From the NCBI RefSeq assembly GCF_000934605.2, contig NZ_CP010897.2, forward strand, positions 496,001-560,000: 64,000 nucleotides of DNA. Direction: 5' to 3'. This stretch comes from Pandoraea vervacti (lineage in GTDB: Bacteria > Pseudomonadota > Gammaproteobacteria > Burkholderiales > Burkholderiaceae). The position numbers and the translations under genes are program-made. Of this stretch, positions 19,958-27,399 are shown in pieces (the first letter of the stretch is position 1; each line of letters begins with the position of its first letter). The notes below the pieces were generated by a model. It was given only the letters and a program-made list of their open reading frames with translations. It made no database searches and was not told the origin of the DNA.

Positions 19958-20545
19958 TCACCCTGCCGCGACGAGATAGACGGCGCTGCCTGCCAGTAAC
20001 GCGGCCATTACCCGGTTCAGATGGCGCACGCGCCTGGGGTGGCGCATATGATGGCGCAGCATCGCCCCCGCCGCCGCCCAGCATCCCACCGACAACCAGC
20101 ACACGACGAAGTAGATCGCCGCGAATTGCCAGATGCGGCTGGCGTCGCCACCGGTGTAGGCGCCCATGCCCGCCAGCGCGGCAAGCCAGGCCTTCGGGTT
20201 GAGCCATTGCATGATGGCGCCGTGCGACATCGACGGGCCACGTTGCGGGTCGGCGTCGCCGAGTTCGCCGTCGTCGACCGCCAGCTTGTACGCCATGTAC
20301 AGCAAGAACGCGACGCCGAACCACTGAATCGCCCGCATCAGCGCCGGCACGCGTTGCAGCAGTTCGTAGACGCCGAAGCCCACGGCGACGAGCAACACGA
20401 CGAACCCTACCGTCGCGCCGGTCACATGGCGCAGGCTCGGCACGAGGCCATAACGCGCGCCCGAACCGAGCGCCACGACATTGACGGGACCAGGGGTGAT
20501 GGAAGCGGCCAGCGCGAAGGCGGCCATCGAATAGAAAAGTGTCAT
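19958..20545 (-). CDS. LysE/RhtB family amino acid exporter
   Basis: A 195-residue inner-membrane protein with about six hydrophobic segments. The N-terminus contains the family motif SITPGPVNVVALGSGARYG, and the middle has WFGVAFLLYMAYKL and WLNPKAWLAALAGMGAY. The family exports amino acids or related metabolites. The ATG at 20545 is preceded by GAGGA; an alternative start 21 bp upstream is less likely. It is convergent with the AraC gene. Confidence 0.88.
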   Translation of the reverse strand: MTLFYSMAAFALAASITPGPVNVVALGSGARYGLVPSLRHVTGATVGFVVLLVAVGFGVYELLQRVPALMRAIQWFGVAFLLYMAYKLAVDDGELGDADPQRGPSMSHGAIMQWLNPKAWLAALAGMGAYTGGDASRIWQFAAIYFVVCWLSVGCWAAAGAMLRHHMRHPRRVRHLNRVMAALLAGSAVYLVAAG

Positions 20546-20716
20546 CGGAATCCTCGTTGCAAGCACGTGCGCAGCGGGGGCTCAGTGCTGGATTCCGACT
20601 GTAGACGGGGATGTCTGCGGCGTATTGAAGAAAACTGCCCTCGGATCATCGACGGTGGCGACGAGGCGCCGTGTCCGGCGTCGGAGGACAAGTCGGCGCA
20701 GATCTCGCGGGAAAAG

Positions 20717-21154
20717 TTAGCGGAAAAGTCGATGACGCAGCCACCGTATCAGGCGGCCAAGCAAGGGCAGTTTCAGATAGAGATCTTCCGTGGCGTCCCA
20801 ATAGTCGCGCTGGTAGGCGACGCGCCCGTCCACGGCAAGGCGCAAATGCGAGGCGCCGTGGATGACTTGTTCGTCGTCGAGCCAACGCCTGGCGTGGAAG
20901 TGGAGATTCCACACGATCAGCGCCTGATTGTGTTGCAGCAACTGGGCGGTCACTTCGATGCGCGGCACGTCAAGGCGCTCGAACAGATGCGTGAGCAGTC
21001 CGGCGACTTCGGCGGCGCTGCGAACTTCGTGAAGCGGTGTCTTCACGTAGACGTTGGGCGTGTAGAACTCGCCCAGATTGTCGACGCTCTGACGCGTCAG
21101 GGTCTCGACGTAGTGTGTAAGGCGTGTGAGCGCTGCCGTGTGGTCGATTTCCAT
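20717..21154 (-). CDS. SnoaL-like/nuclear transport factor 2-fold protein
   Basis: A 145-residue soluble protein with the cone-shaped SnoaL/NTF2 fold: an N-terminal helix (LTRLTHYVETLTRQSVDNLGEFY), a P-NVYVKTP strand and the closing YQRDYWDATEDLY segment. Members are enzymes such as isomerases or dehydratases, or ligand-binding proteins; substrate unknown. It lies 30 bp downstream of the chalcone-isomerase-like gene on the same strand and probably shares its transcript. The C-terminus is unusually basic (IRWLRHRLFR). Confidence 0.78.
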   Translation of the reverse strand: MEIDHTAALTRLTHYVETLTRQSVDNLGEFYTPNVYVKTPLHEVRSAAEVAGLLTHLFERLDVPRIEVTAQLLQHNQALIVWNLHFHARRWLDDEQVIHGASHLRLAVDGRVAYQRDYWDATEDLYLKLPLLGRLIRWLRHRLFR

Positions 21155-21184
21155 AGATCCATAGGCGACGAGTCCGGGCGCGGG

Positions 21185-21790
21185 TCAGCGGGCGTCGCTG
21201 ATCAATTCCGCGCGAAGGTCGGGCGCGCTGGTGCGCGGGTCCAGCCAGATAGCGAAGAAGGCGCGCCCGAAGGCGTCGCCTGCGATCTGGCCAATGAGCT
21301 TGCCGTCGGAGAAGAAGCGCGTGCCGTCGCCCGGTCGGAAAACCCCTGTGATGTGCTGTCCTGCCGATACGTCGGGCAGAATGCGGGCGAGCTCGTCGGC
21401 CCAGCGCTGCCTTTCGGCCTCGGTCCCCACTTGCAACTTGCTCATCTCGATCAGACTGCGCTGCACGAGCGTGCGCGACTTGAAACTACGTGCGTAGCGC
21501 ACGTCGAGGACCAGAGGATGGGCGCTCCAGTTCGGCCCGACATGCTCGGCGCCGACGAACAGCGCTGCGTCGTAGAGATGGAAGCCCATTCGCGAGAACG
21601 ATCCTTGTCCGACCAGATGGGCGGCGGGAACCTCCTGCGAGGCCAACTGGCCGGCGTCGAACGCCTGTGCGACGGGCGCTGCCGCGACCGCCATCAAAAA
21701 GCAGACGGTGCGCAGCCATACGGCAAAAGCGGGGCGAAATGCCTGATGTGTCAGGCGCGCCCGGCTTGCCCGATGTGCTCGAAGTGCCAT
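21185..21790 (-). CDS. Chalcone isomerase-like periplasmic protein
   Basis: A 201-residue protein with an Arg-rich N-region and signal peptide (cleavage near AAPVAQA^F, about residue 43). The rest matches the bacterial chalcone-isomerase-like family: LVGQGSFSRMGFHLYDAALFV near the N-terminus and an AFFAIWLDPRT segment near the end. Bacterial members are not known to act on flavonoids; they may bind fatty acids. The start at 21790 has AAGGAG just upstream. It is the first gene of a two-gene unit with the SnoaL-like gene. Confidence 0.8.
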   Translation of the reverse strand: MALRAHRASRARLTHQAFRPAFAVWLRTVCFLMAVAAAPVAQAFDAGQLASQEVPAAHLVGQGSFSRMGFHLYDAALFVGAEHVGPNWSAHPLVLDVRYARSFKSRTLVQRSLIEMSKLQVGTEAERQRWADELARILPDVSAGQHITGVFRPGDGTRFFSDGKLIGQIAGDAFGRAFFAIWLDPRTSAPDLRAELISDAR

Positions 21791-22180
21791 GCTCGGCTCC
21801 TTATCGCGCAAGGATTCAGTCGAGTCGGTGGGCCCGTCGGGGACGTCCGGCTGCGTCGGCCGGGCGTCTGCCCATCATACGTGTTGCGTAATTGCGACTG
21901 AGAACTATCCTCAAAACAGGCGGATCAGTGCCGGATAGGGCGTCGCAAACGCGTAACCAATGTCTCTGGAATGCCGCCAGAATGTTTCCAGCGTAGACCA
22001 TCGGACGCCACTCGCGCAGGCCCGAGGCACAAGGAAATACCCTGATCTGCGCCGCCGTACAGGGTACGAATCGCCGTCGACAGCGCGTCGGACCGTCGTT
22101 CCACAGGGCGACAACAAGGGGGGCGTCACGTGTTCGGGAAAGCCCGTCGCCCTCTTGAGCTTAGGGGCTTGGCATGACAA

Positions 22181-22196
22181 TTTGACTCGCGTCAAA
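22181..22196. promoter_or_regulatory. Dyad TTTGAC-N4-GTCAAA, possible operator
   Basis: Two perfect 6-bp arms separated by TCGC in an AT-rich patch about 300 bp upstream of the ferritin-like gene. The layout suits a dimeric repressor (TetR or MarR type); no such regulator gene is adjacent. Confidence 0.35.
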
Positions 22197-22205
22197 ATTA
22201 CGACG

Positions 22206-22242
22206 CATTACCGTCACGTGCGTGTCAAACGTCACGGTAATG
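22206..22242. promoter_or_regulatory. Dyad CATTACCGT-N19-ACGGTAATG
   Basis: Perfect 9-bp arms enclosing a 19-bp spacer that itself contains TCACGTGC and ACGTC elements. It lies between the preceding dyad and a TATGAT hexamer. It could be an operator or a hairpin in the leader of the ferritin-like gene. Confidence 0.35.
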
Positions 22243-22497
22243 AAGGGGAATTATGTTATGATTCAAGAGTTTGCCCATATTTTAGTAGGGTCGCTCTAAG
22301 CCATATCGCCAGGATGCGGCCAGATTACAGGCGTGAAATCGCCGTCCTTATGCGACGGCAGGGTTCAAGACGTGGAACCGGACGGCGGGGGCCGACCGTG
22401 ACACGCTCACCGTTTTGTCTGTCGAAATTCGGCGTAAACTTTCACAATACTATCTTGAGTCCTGGTGTAAGGTCTCGCGACCTTGGGGGTAATTGAA

Positions 22498-23379
22498 ATG
22501 ACCGAAATGCTGTATCCCGAACTGTACAAGTCGCTGGAGGCAGTGCGTTGGAACATGGAGAAGGACATTCCGTGGGACAAGTTCGACGCGAGCCAACTCA
22601 CCGACGATCAGGCGCGCACCATCAAGATGAATGCGATCACGGAATGGGCGGCGCTACCGGCCACCGAGATGTTCCTGCGCGACAACCGTGACGACAGCGA
22701 TTTCTCCGCTTTCATGAGCGTCTGGTTCTTCGAAGAGCAAAAGCATTCGTTGGTGCTCATGGAGTACCTGCGCCGCTTCCGCCCGGATCTCGTACCGACC
22801 GAGGCAGAACTGCACGCCGTGCGCTTCCCGTTCGATCCGGCGCCGCCGCTCGAGACGCTGATGCTGCACTTCTGCGGTGAAATCCGTTTGAACCACTGGT
22901 ATCGCCGTGCTGCCGAGTGGCACACCGAGCCGGTCATCAAGCACATTTACGAAGTCATTTCGCGCGATGAAGCCCGTCATGGCGGCGCTTACCTGCGTTA
23001 CATGAAGAAGGCGCTGACGAACTTCGGCGATAACGCACGTGCTGCGTTCGCGAAGATCGGCGTGCTGATGGCTGCGGCGCGCCGCACTGAAAAGCCGCTG
23101 CACCCGACCAATCTGCACGTGAACAAGGAACTGTTCCCGAACGACACGGTGCAGTCGCGTCTGCCGGAGCCGGAGTGGCTCGAGCACTGGCTCGACGAAC
23201 AGATCAAGTTCGACGACAGCTGGGAAAAGAAGGTGGTCGAGCGCATTCTGCACAACATGTCGCTGCTGTTCGAGCGTACGTTCGCGACGGCGCAGGACCT
23301 GAACCGCTACCGCAAGGAAATCACCGTTCGCCTGGCGGCGGTGGCTGCACCGGCACCGGCCGTGGCGGCATCTGCCTGA
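22498..23379 (+). CDS. Ferritin-like diiron protein (acyl-ACP desaturase-related)
   Basis: A 293-residue, mainly helical protein. Two diiron-type motifs are visible: EEQKH (about residue 82) and DEARHGG (about 163), with Glu residues on the preceding helices (ATEMF near 58 and GEIRLNH near 130), the ExxH pattern of the ferritin-like superfamily. Size and motif spacing resemble acyl-ACP desaturases and related AurF-type oxygenases more than storage ferritins. It may oxidise a fatty-acyl or amine substrate. The C-terminal Ala/Pro tail is low complexity. The ATG at 22498 follows GGGGGT. A strong terminator follows. Confidence 0.75.
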   Translation: MTEMLYPELYKSLEAVRWNMEKDIPWDKFDASQLTDDQARTIKMNAITEWAALPATEMFLRDNRDDSDFSAFMSVWFFEEQKHSLVLMEYLRRFRPDLVPTEAELHAVRFPFDPAPPLETLMLHFCGEIRLNHWYRRAAEWHTEPVIKHIYEVISRDEARHGGAYLRYMKKALTNFGDNARAAFAKIGVLMAAARRTEKPLHPTNLHVNKELFPNDTVQSRLPEPEWLEHWLDEQIKFDDSWEKKVVERILHNMSLLFERTFATAQDLNRYRKEITVRLAAVAAPAPAVAASA

Positions 23380-23417
23380 ACGGGCGTCGGCGCGAGCCGA
23401 GCGTTGCGGTATCAGCG

Positions 23418-23442
23418 AAAAAGGGGCTTCGGCCCCTTTTTT
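23418..23442 (+). terminator. Rho-independent terminator after ferritin-like gene
   Basis: AAAAAGGGGC, tetraloop TTCG, GCCCCTTTTTT. It lies about 40 bp past the stop codon. Confidence 0.92.
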
Positions 23443-23525
23443 GTTGGTGCGTCGTGGGACAATAGCGACCATCAGCGCTCGTGCTGCGTTTCCAGCGCCA
23501 GGTGCGCCTACTTCGATCGATCGTC

Positions 23526-24029
23526 ATGTCATCTTCCCAAGTCATTCCCCAGGCCGACTTCGAGGCCAAGATTCTTTCGCGCGAAGCGTTGGCCGCGCTT
23601 GCGCCGACGTTGCCGCGTCCGCTCGTGTTCACCAACGGTGTGTTCGACATTCTGCATCGCGGGCACGTAACGTATCTGGCGCAGGCGCGTGCGCTCGGCG
23701 CGTGTCTGGTCGTCGGGGTGAATACGGACGCGTCGGTTCGTACCCTGGGTAAGGGCGATGATCGCCCCATCAACAACGAGAACGATCGTGCCGCCTTGCT
23801 CGCGGCGCTGCAAAGCGTCGACTACGTCGTGACGTTCGGTGAGACGACGCCCGAAGCACTCATCGCGGCCGTGCGGCCCGACATTCTCGTCAAAGGGGGC
23901 GACTACGACATGGACAAGCTTCCCGAGTCCGCGCTGGTGCGCGGCTGGGGCGGCAGGGCGCTGGCGATTCCGTTCGAACACCAACGCTCCACGACGTCGC
24001 TGCTCAAGAAGGTGCGGGCACAATCATGA
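23526..24029 (+). CDS. rfaE2: D-glycero-beta-D-manno-heptose 1-phosphate adenylyltransferase
   Basis: This enzyme makes ADP-D-glycero-beta-D-manno-heptose for the lipopolysaccharide inner core. The 167-residue protein is a single nucleotidyltransferase domain: FTNGVFDILHRGHVTYL carries the HxGH-type motif (HRGH), and KGGDYD plus the final FEHQRSTTSLL are typical of RfaE domain II. The kinase domain (RfaE1) is absent here, as in the two-protein form of Burkholderiales. The start at 23526 gives the normal domain; the open frame extends 45 bp upstream. Its stop overlaps the asparaginase start by 4 bp (ATGA), implying translational coupling. Confidence 0.93.
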   Translation: MSSSQVIPQADFEAKILSREALAALAPTLPRPLVFTNGVFDILHRGHVTYLAQARALGACLVVGVNTDASVRTLGKGDDRPINNENDRAALLAALQSVDYVVTFGETTPEALIAAVRPDILVKGGDYDMDKLPESALVRGWGGRALAIPFEHQRSTTSLLKKVRAQS

Positions 24030-25033
24030 ATCTGGCGCCTCTCGTTGAAGTCACGCGCGGCGCGAATGGCGTCGATACGGTCGAATGCGTGCACTACGGT
24101 TCGGTCGCAGTTGTCGACGCGCAAGGCCGCCTGCGATACGCCGCCGGTGATCCTTCGTTCCTCACGTTCTCTCGCTCCACGCTCAAGCCATTTCAGGCGC
24201 TGCCATTCGTGGAAGGGGACGGCGTCGCGCATTTCGGACTGTCGCAGGCGGAACTGGCATTGCTGTGCGCCAGCCATTCCGGCGAATCGTTTCACGTGGA
24301 TGGGGTGAAGCGCCTGCTGAACAAGGCGGGCTGCGATGAGCACCATTTGCAGTGCGGCTGCCACGTGCCGACGTTTTACTCCGCCACCGGCAAACGTGCA
24401 CCTGCCGATCTGAAGCCGACGCCGCTGCACCACAATTGTTCGGGCAAACACGCGGGCTTTCTCGCGTATTGCGTGCAGCATGGCCTGCCGCTCGACAGTT
24501 ATCTCGACCCGAACCATGCGCTGCAGCAGAAGATTCGCGCGCGCGTGGGCGATGTCGTGGGTGTCGATGGCGGTGCGTTGCCCCTGGGTATCGATGGATG
24601 CTCAGCGCCCAATTACGCGCTGCCGCTCGACAAGCTGGCAGCGGCGTACGCGCGGCTCGCCGCGAGCGACGAGGCCGCGCTCTCGACGCTGTTTGCCGCC
24701 ATGACAGCGCAACCCGAGATGGTGTCCGGCACGGCGCGCAACGATCTGGCGTTCATGCGCATGGCGCCGGGCGACTGGGTGGCGAAGATCGGCGCAGACG
24801 GTGTGCAGACCATTGGCGTGCGCTCGGCCGGACTCGGTATTGCGATCAAAGTCGTCGACGGCAATATGCGGGCGCTTTACACCGCAGCCGTTGCGGTACT
24901 CAAGGCGCTCGGTCTCGTGACCGTACCCGAGGATACCGGTCTGGCCCCCTGGGTCGCCCCAGTCGTCAAGAACGCGCGTGGCACGCGCACGGGCGTAGTG
25001 CGCCCAGTAGTGGAACTCAGGCGCGTGTCCTGA
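24026..25033 (+). CDS. Asparaginase (PF06089-type, Rhizobium-like)
   Basis: A 335-residue cytosolic protein of the asparaginase family seen in Rhizobium etli, distinct from the E. coli AnsA/AnsB fold. Typical segments are FSRSTLKPFQALPF, LCASHSGESFHVDGV, LQCGCHVPTFYSA, HHNCSGKHAGFLAYC and VSGTARNDLAFM; the family uses Ser/Lys and Cys-rich metal-site residues visible in these. It should hydrolyse L-asparagine to aspartate and ammonia. It overlaps rfaE2 by 4 bp. Heptanucleotide repeats start 16 bp after its stop codon. Confidence 0.9.
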   Translation: MNLAPLVEVTRGANGVDTVECVHYGSVAVVDAQGRLRYAAGDPSFLTFSRSTLKPFQALPFVEGDGVAHFGLSQAELALLCASHSGESFHVDGVKRLLNKAGCDEHHLQCGCHVPTFYSATGKRAPADLKPTPLHHNCSGKHAGFLAYCVQHGLPLDSYLDPNHALQQKIRARVGDVVGVDGGALPLGIDGCSAPNYALPLDKLAAAYARLAASDEAALSTLFAAMTAQPEMVSGTARNDLAFMRMAPGDWVAKIGADGVQTIGVRSAGLGIAIKVVDGNMRALYTAAVAVLKALGLVTVPEDTGLAPWVAPVVKNARGTRTGVVRPVVELRRVS

Positions 25034-25048
25034 CCGGTATTGGCCGAC

Positions 25049-25160
25049 GACGAACGACGAACGACGAACGACGAACGACGAACGACGAACGACGAACGAC
25101 GAACGACGAACGACGAACGACCAACGACCAACGACCAACGACCAACGACCAACGACCAAC
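25049..25160. repeat. Heptanucleotide tandem repeat, 16 units
   Basis: Ten perfect GACGAAC units (25049-25118) are followed directly by six GACCAAC units (25119-25160), which differ by one base. The array starts 16 bp after the asparaginase stop codon and lies between it and the convergent SPOR gene. Being a 7-mer it is open in several frames and creates long spurious reading frames. Unit number is likely to vary between strains through slippage. Confidence 0.95.
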
Positions 25161-25210
25161 GACCGACCATCTATGGCGGCATGGCATTCGCAACGACATC
25201 GAGAATGATG

Positions 25211-25251
25211 CCAGCCGCCAGCCGCCAGCCGCCAGCCGCCAGCCGCCAGCC
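25211..25251. repeat. Second heptanucleotide tandem repeat, about 6 units
   Basis: Five perfect CCAGCCG units (25211-25245) plus a partial sixth. It lies 50 bp from the first heptamer array but is unrelated in sequence, and shares only the 7-bp period. It precedes the 3' end of the SPOR gene (25293). Confidence 0.9.
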
Positions 25252-25292
25252 CCCAAGCCCTACCACCTGCGATGGCGGGGCAGGGCAGGCGG

Positions 25293-26147
25293 CTAATGCA
25301 CGCCGGCGGGTGGACTACCTGCCGGTGTGGGGCAAGCCTTGACCAACTGTGCCGACCATTGCTGGGTGACAACCCCGCGGACTTGCGTCGCCGCGTTCGC
25401 ATTGATACCCGCGATGCGATAGATAATTCGGCTCCTGGCATTCGGTCTCTCGCTCAACTGCGGCGTGAGGCCCTTCTTTTGCGCCGCCGCCATGAGGCGC
25501 GTCGCACGATCCTTGTCATTGAACAGGCCGAGCGAGACGACAAGCGTTGAGCCCTCGTCGTTCACAAGAAAGTACTCCGTCACGCCAGCCGCGCGCAGTT
25601 GCGCCACCTGCTTGTCGGCAGCGGCCTTGTTGGGCACGGCATCGAGATGCACCCAGTACCGCTTGTCGACCGAGATCGACTGAATATCGCCTTGCCCCGC
25701 CGGGAGTGCCGCGAGAAGCAGGCCCCGCGCTTGTTGCGCGTCCGCCGCCGCGAACGGACCGACATCGAGGCAGGTGGAGGCCGTCACGGCGGCGGCGGCT
25801 TGCGACGCGCCGGGCTCGCTCGACACCGCGCCGGGGGCTGTTGTGGCAAGGGCGTGGCTCGCTGCGGCCTCGACGGCGGATGCTGCCGAGGCCGTCGCCT
25901 CGGTGCCGCTTGCGCCGCCGGGAGCTTCGGAGGTCCCGGGGGATGCGCTGGCCGCACTGGCTGATGTCGGGCCACTGATTTGCGCACCGGTCAGGCGAAC
26001 GCGCGTGGGGTCGACCTGTGTCGTGACACGTGCCGGTTCGCGACCGGTGTCGGGCAGCACGTCACGCCATTTCAGCCAGCCCAGTTGCACGGCGACCAAC
26101 GCTGCATTCGCAGCAAGAAACATGACGAGCAATAATGCGCGCAACAT
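25293..26147 (-). CDS. SPOR-domain protein downstream of coaX
   Basis: A 284-residue protein with an N-terminal membrane segment or uncleaved signal (MLRALLLVMFLAANAALVAV), an Ala/Ser/Gly-rich linker (about 60-130) and a C-terminal SPOR-like domain (about 135-265; CLDVGPFAAADAQQARGLL and YFLVNDEGSTLVVSLGLFND). It probably binds peptidoglycan in the periplasm. The start at 26147 lies 1 bp after the coaX stop and uses the GGAGG inside coaX; a longer frame would overlap coaX. It is the last gene of the birA-coaX-SPOR unit. Confidence 0.85.
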   Translation of the reverse strand: MLRALLLVMFLAANAALVAVQLGWLKWRDVLPDTGREPARVTTQVDPTRVRLTGAQISGPTSASAASASPGTSEAPGGASGTEATASAASAVEAAASHALATTAPGAVSSEPGASQAAAAVTASTCLDVGPFAAADAQQARGLLLAALPAGQGDIQSISVDKRYWVHLDAVPNKAAADKQVAQLRAAGVTEYFLVNDEGSTLVVSLGLFNDKDRATRLMAAAQKKGLTPQLSERPNARSRIIYRIAGINANAATQVRGVVTQQWSAQLVKACPTPAGSPPAGVH

Positions 26148-26148
26148 C

Positions 26149-27399
26149 TCAGACGCCTCCGTCCGCATGCCCGGCGTCGCGTGATTTGCTTGCCGGGGTA
26201 TCAGTTGTCGTATGGGTTGTCGTAGCGGCCGTCGTGTTGGCTGCCCCATGAGGTGTGGCGGGGGATGTGGCGGAGGGGTTGACGGACGGCGTGACGGCGT
26301 CACGCGCCGCGGGTCCGGCGCCTGGCGACGCTTCGGCCGCTCGCAGCGCAACTTCGTAAAGTCCCGCAGTCACGAGTTGATCGTGTTCGGTGAACGGCAG
26401 CGTCAATGCATGGGCGAGCGCATGACGTGCGCCGCCCGACAGCACACAGCGCACCGTTGCGCCGAGTTGCGATTCCAGTTGTGCGTGGCTGCGCTCCACG
26501 AGACCGGCCTGCGAAGCGGCGCATCCCCGAAGAATGGCTTCCGCGGTGCTGCGCGCGAAGGCTTGTCCGCCCGACGGCGTAGTCGCCTCTATTGTCGGCA
26601 ACTGTGCGGTGCCTTGCGCCAGGGATTGCAGCATCAATGCCGGACCGGGGGCAATCAGCCCGCCGAGATATTGGCCGTCACTGCGCAGCGCCTCCACGGT
26701 GGTGGCAGTGCCCAGGGTGACAATCAGCAAATGTTCGTCCGGCCATGCGGCGTGTGCGCCGATAAGACTGGCCCATCGGTCGCTGCCGAGTTGCGACGGC
26801 TCACGGTAACCGTTGCGAACGCCCGCGCCCGACTCGCTCGCCTGCAGAACTTGCAGCCAGTCGGCGGACGCCATGCCCCACAAGGTCTGCAAGGTCATGC
26901 GCACGGCCTGTTCGGCCGCTTCCCCGGCGACATTCGTCAGCCACACGCCAGTGGGCGCAGGGCAGACGAAGTCGTCGTCCTGCGTGCTGCGACCTGCCTG
27001 ACCAAGCGCCAGCGGCGCGGTATTGGGGAAAGGGTGCCGGTCGCTTCGGCGCCTATCGGCGGCGGAAACACCCGAGGCATCGGCGTCGTCGGCGTCGTCA
27101 GCGTCGTGGGAGGCGCCAGCGGCGCCAGAGGCGTCCGGGACGTTCGAACTCAGCGTTGCCCACCCGGCGCGAATCTGCGTGGCAAGCAATCGCCACTGCG
27201 CGTGGTCCACGGCACCGCTGGCCAGAAACGATGGCGCCGCCGCGCGCCAGTTCGCGGGCCGTGTTGCGGGCGCCAGTGCCCACTTGATCCTGCTGTTGCC
27301 CGCGTCGACGAGCAACCAGGGGGCGGCGCTCGTGCCCGTGTTCTGTGTCTCGTGCGACGTGAGCGTCGGTTGTGGGGATGTCTGCCATGATTGGCTCAT
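26149..27399 (-). CDS. coaX: Type III pantothenate kinase
   Basis: CoaX phosphorylates pantothenate in the first step of coenzyme A synthesis. The ATP/phosphate loop is LVDAGNSRIKWAL (about residue 30), the substrate region YREPSQLGSDRWASLIGAHAA and the TLGTATTVEAL loop follow, all in ASKHA order. At 416 residues it is well above the usual ~260: an Asp/Ala/Ser-rich insert lies at about 85-140 and a Thr/Pro/Ala-rich tail of about 60 residues follows the domain. The start at 27399 overlaps the birA stop by 4 bp (ATGA). The catalytic core appears intact. Confidence 0.9.
   Translation of the reverse strand: MSQSWQTSPQPTLTSHETQNTGTSAAPWLLVDAGNSRIKWALAPATRPANWRAAAPSFLASGAVDHAQWRLLATQIRAGWATLSSNVPDASGAAGASHDADDADDADASGVSAADRRRSDRHPFPNTAPLALGQAGRSTQDDDFVCPAPTGVWLTNVAGEAAEQAVRMTLQTLWGMASADWLQVLQASESGAGVRNGYREPSQLGSDRWASLIGAHAAWPDEHLLIVTLGTATTVEALRSDGQYLGGLIAPGPALMLQSLAQGTAQLPTIEATTPSGGQAFARSTAEAILRGCAASQAGLVERSHAQLESQLGATVRCVLSGGARHALAHALTLPFTEHDQLVTAGLYEVALRAAEASPGAGPAARDAVTPSVNPSATSPATPHGAANTTAATTTHTTTDTPASKSRDAGHADGGV

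Larger units (their letters stand above)
21791..22497. other. 707-bp intergenic region upstream of the ferritin-like gene
   Basis: No credible gene lies here. An open frame at 21960-22496 has no ribosome-binding site and no recognisable sequence. The region is less GC-rich than its surroundings, mainly around 22170-22300, where two dyads (22181-22196, 22206-22242) precede a possible -10 hexamer TATGAT at 22257-22262. A loose dyad CTGGAA-N14-TTCCAG lies at 21966-21991. The stretch probably holds the control region of the ferritin-like gene with a leader of more than 200 nt. Confidence 0.45.

Noticed and set aside
22170..22185. TGGCATG-like string before the ferritin-like gene as a sigma-54 promoter
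   Set aside because: The -12 GC is missing (TTTGA instead of TTGCA).
21960..22496. Open frame of 178 codons upstream of the ferritin-like gene
   Set aside because: No ribosome-binding site or family features, and it runs through the dyads of the presumed control region.
24352..25296. Open frame over the asparaginase gene and heptamer repeat
   Set aside because: It is a frame shadow that stays open because a 7-mer repeat lacks stop codons in that frame.
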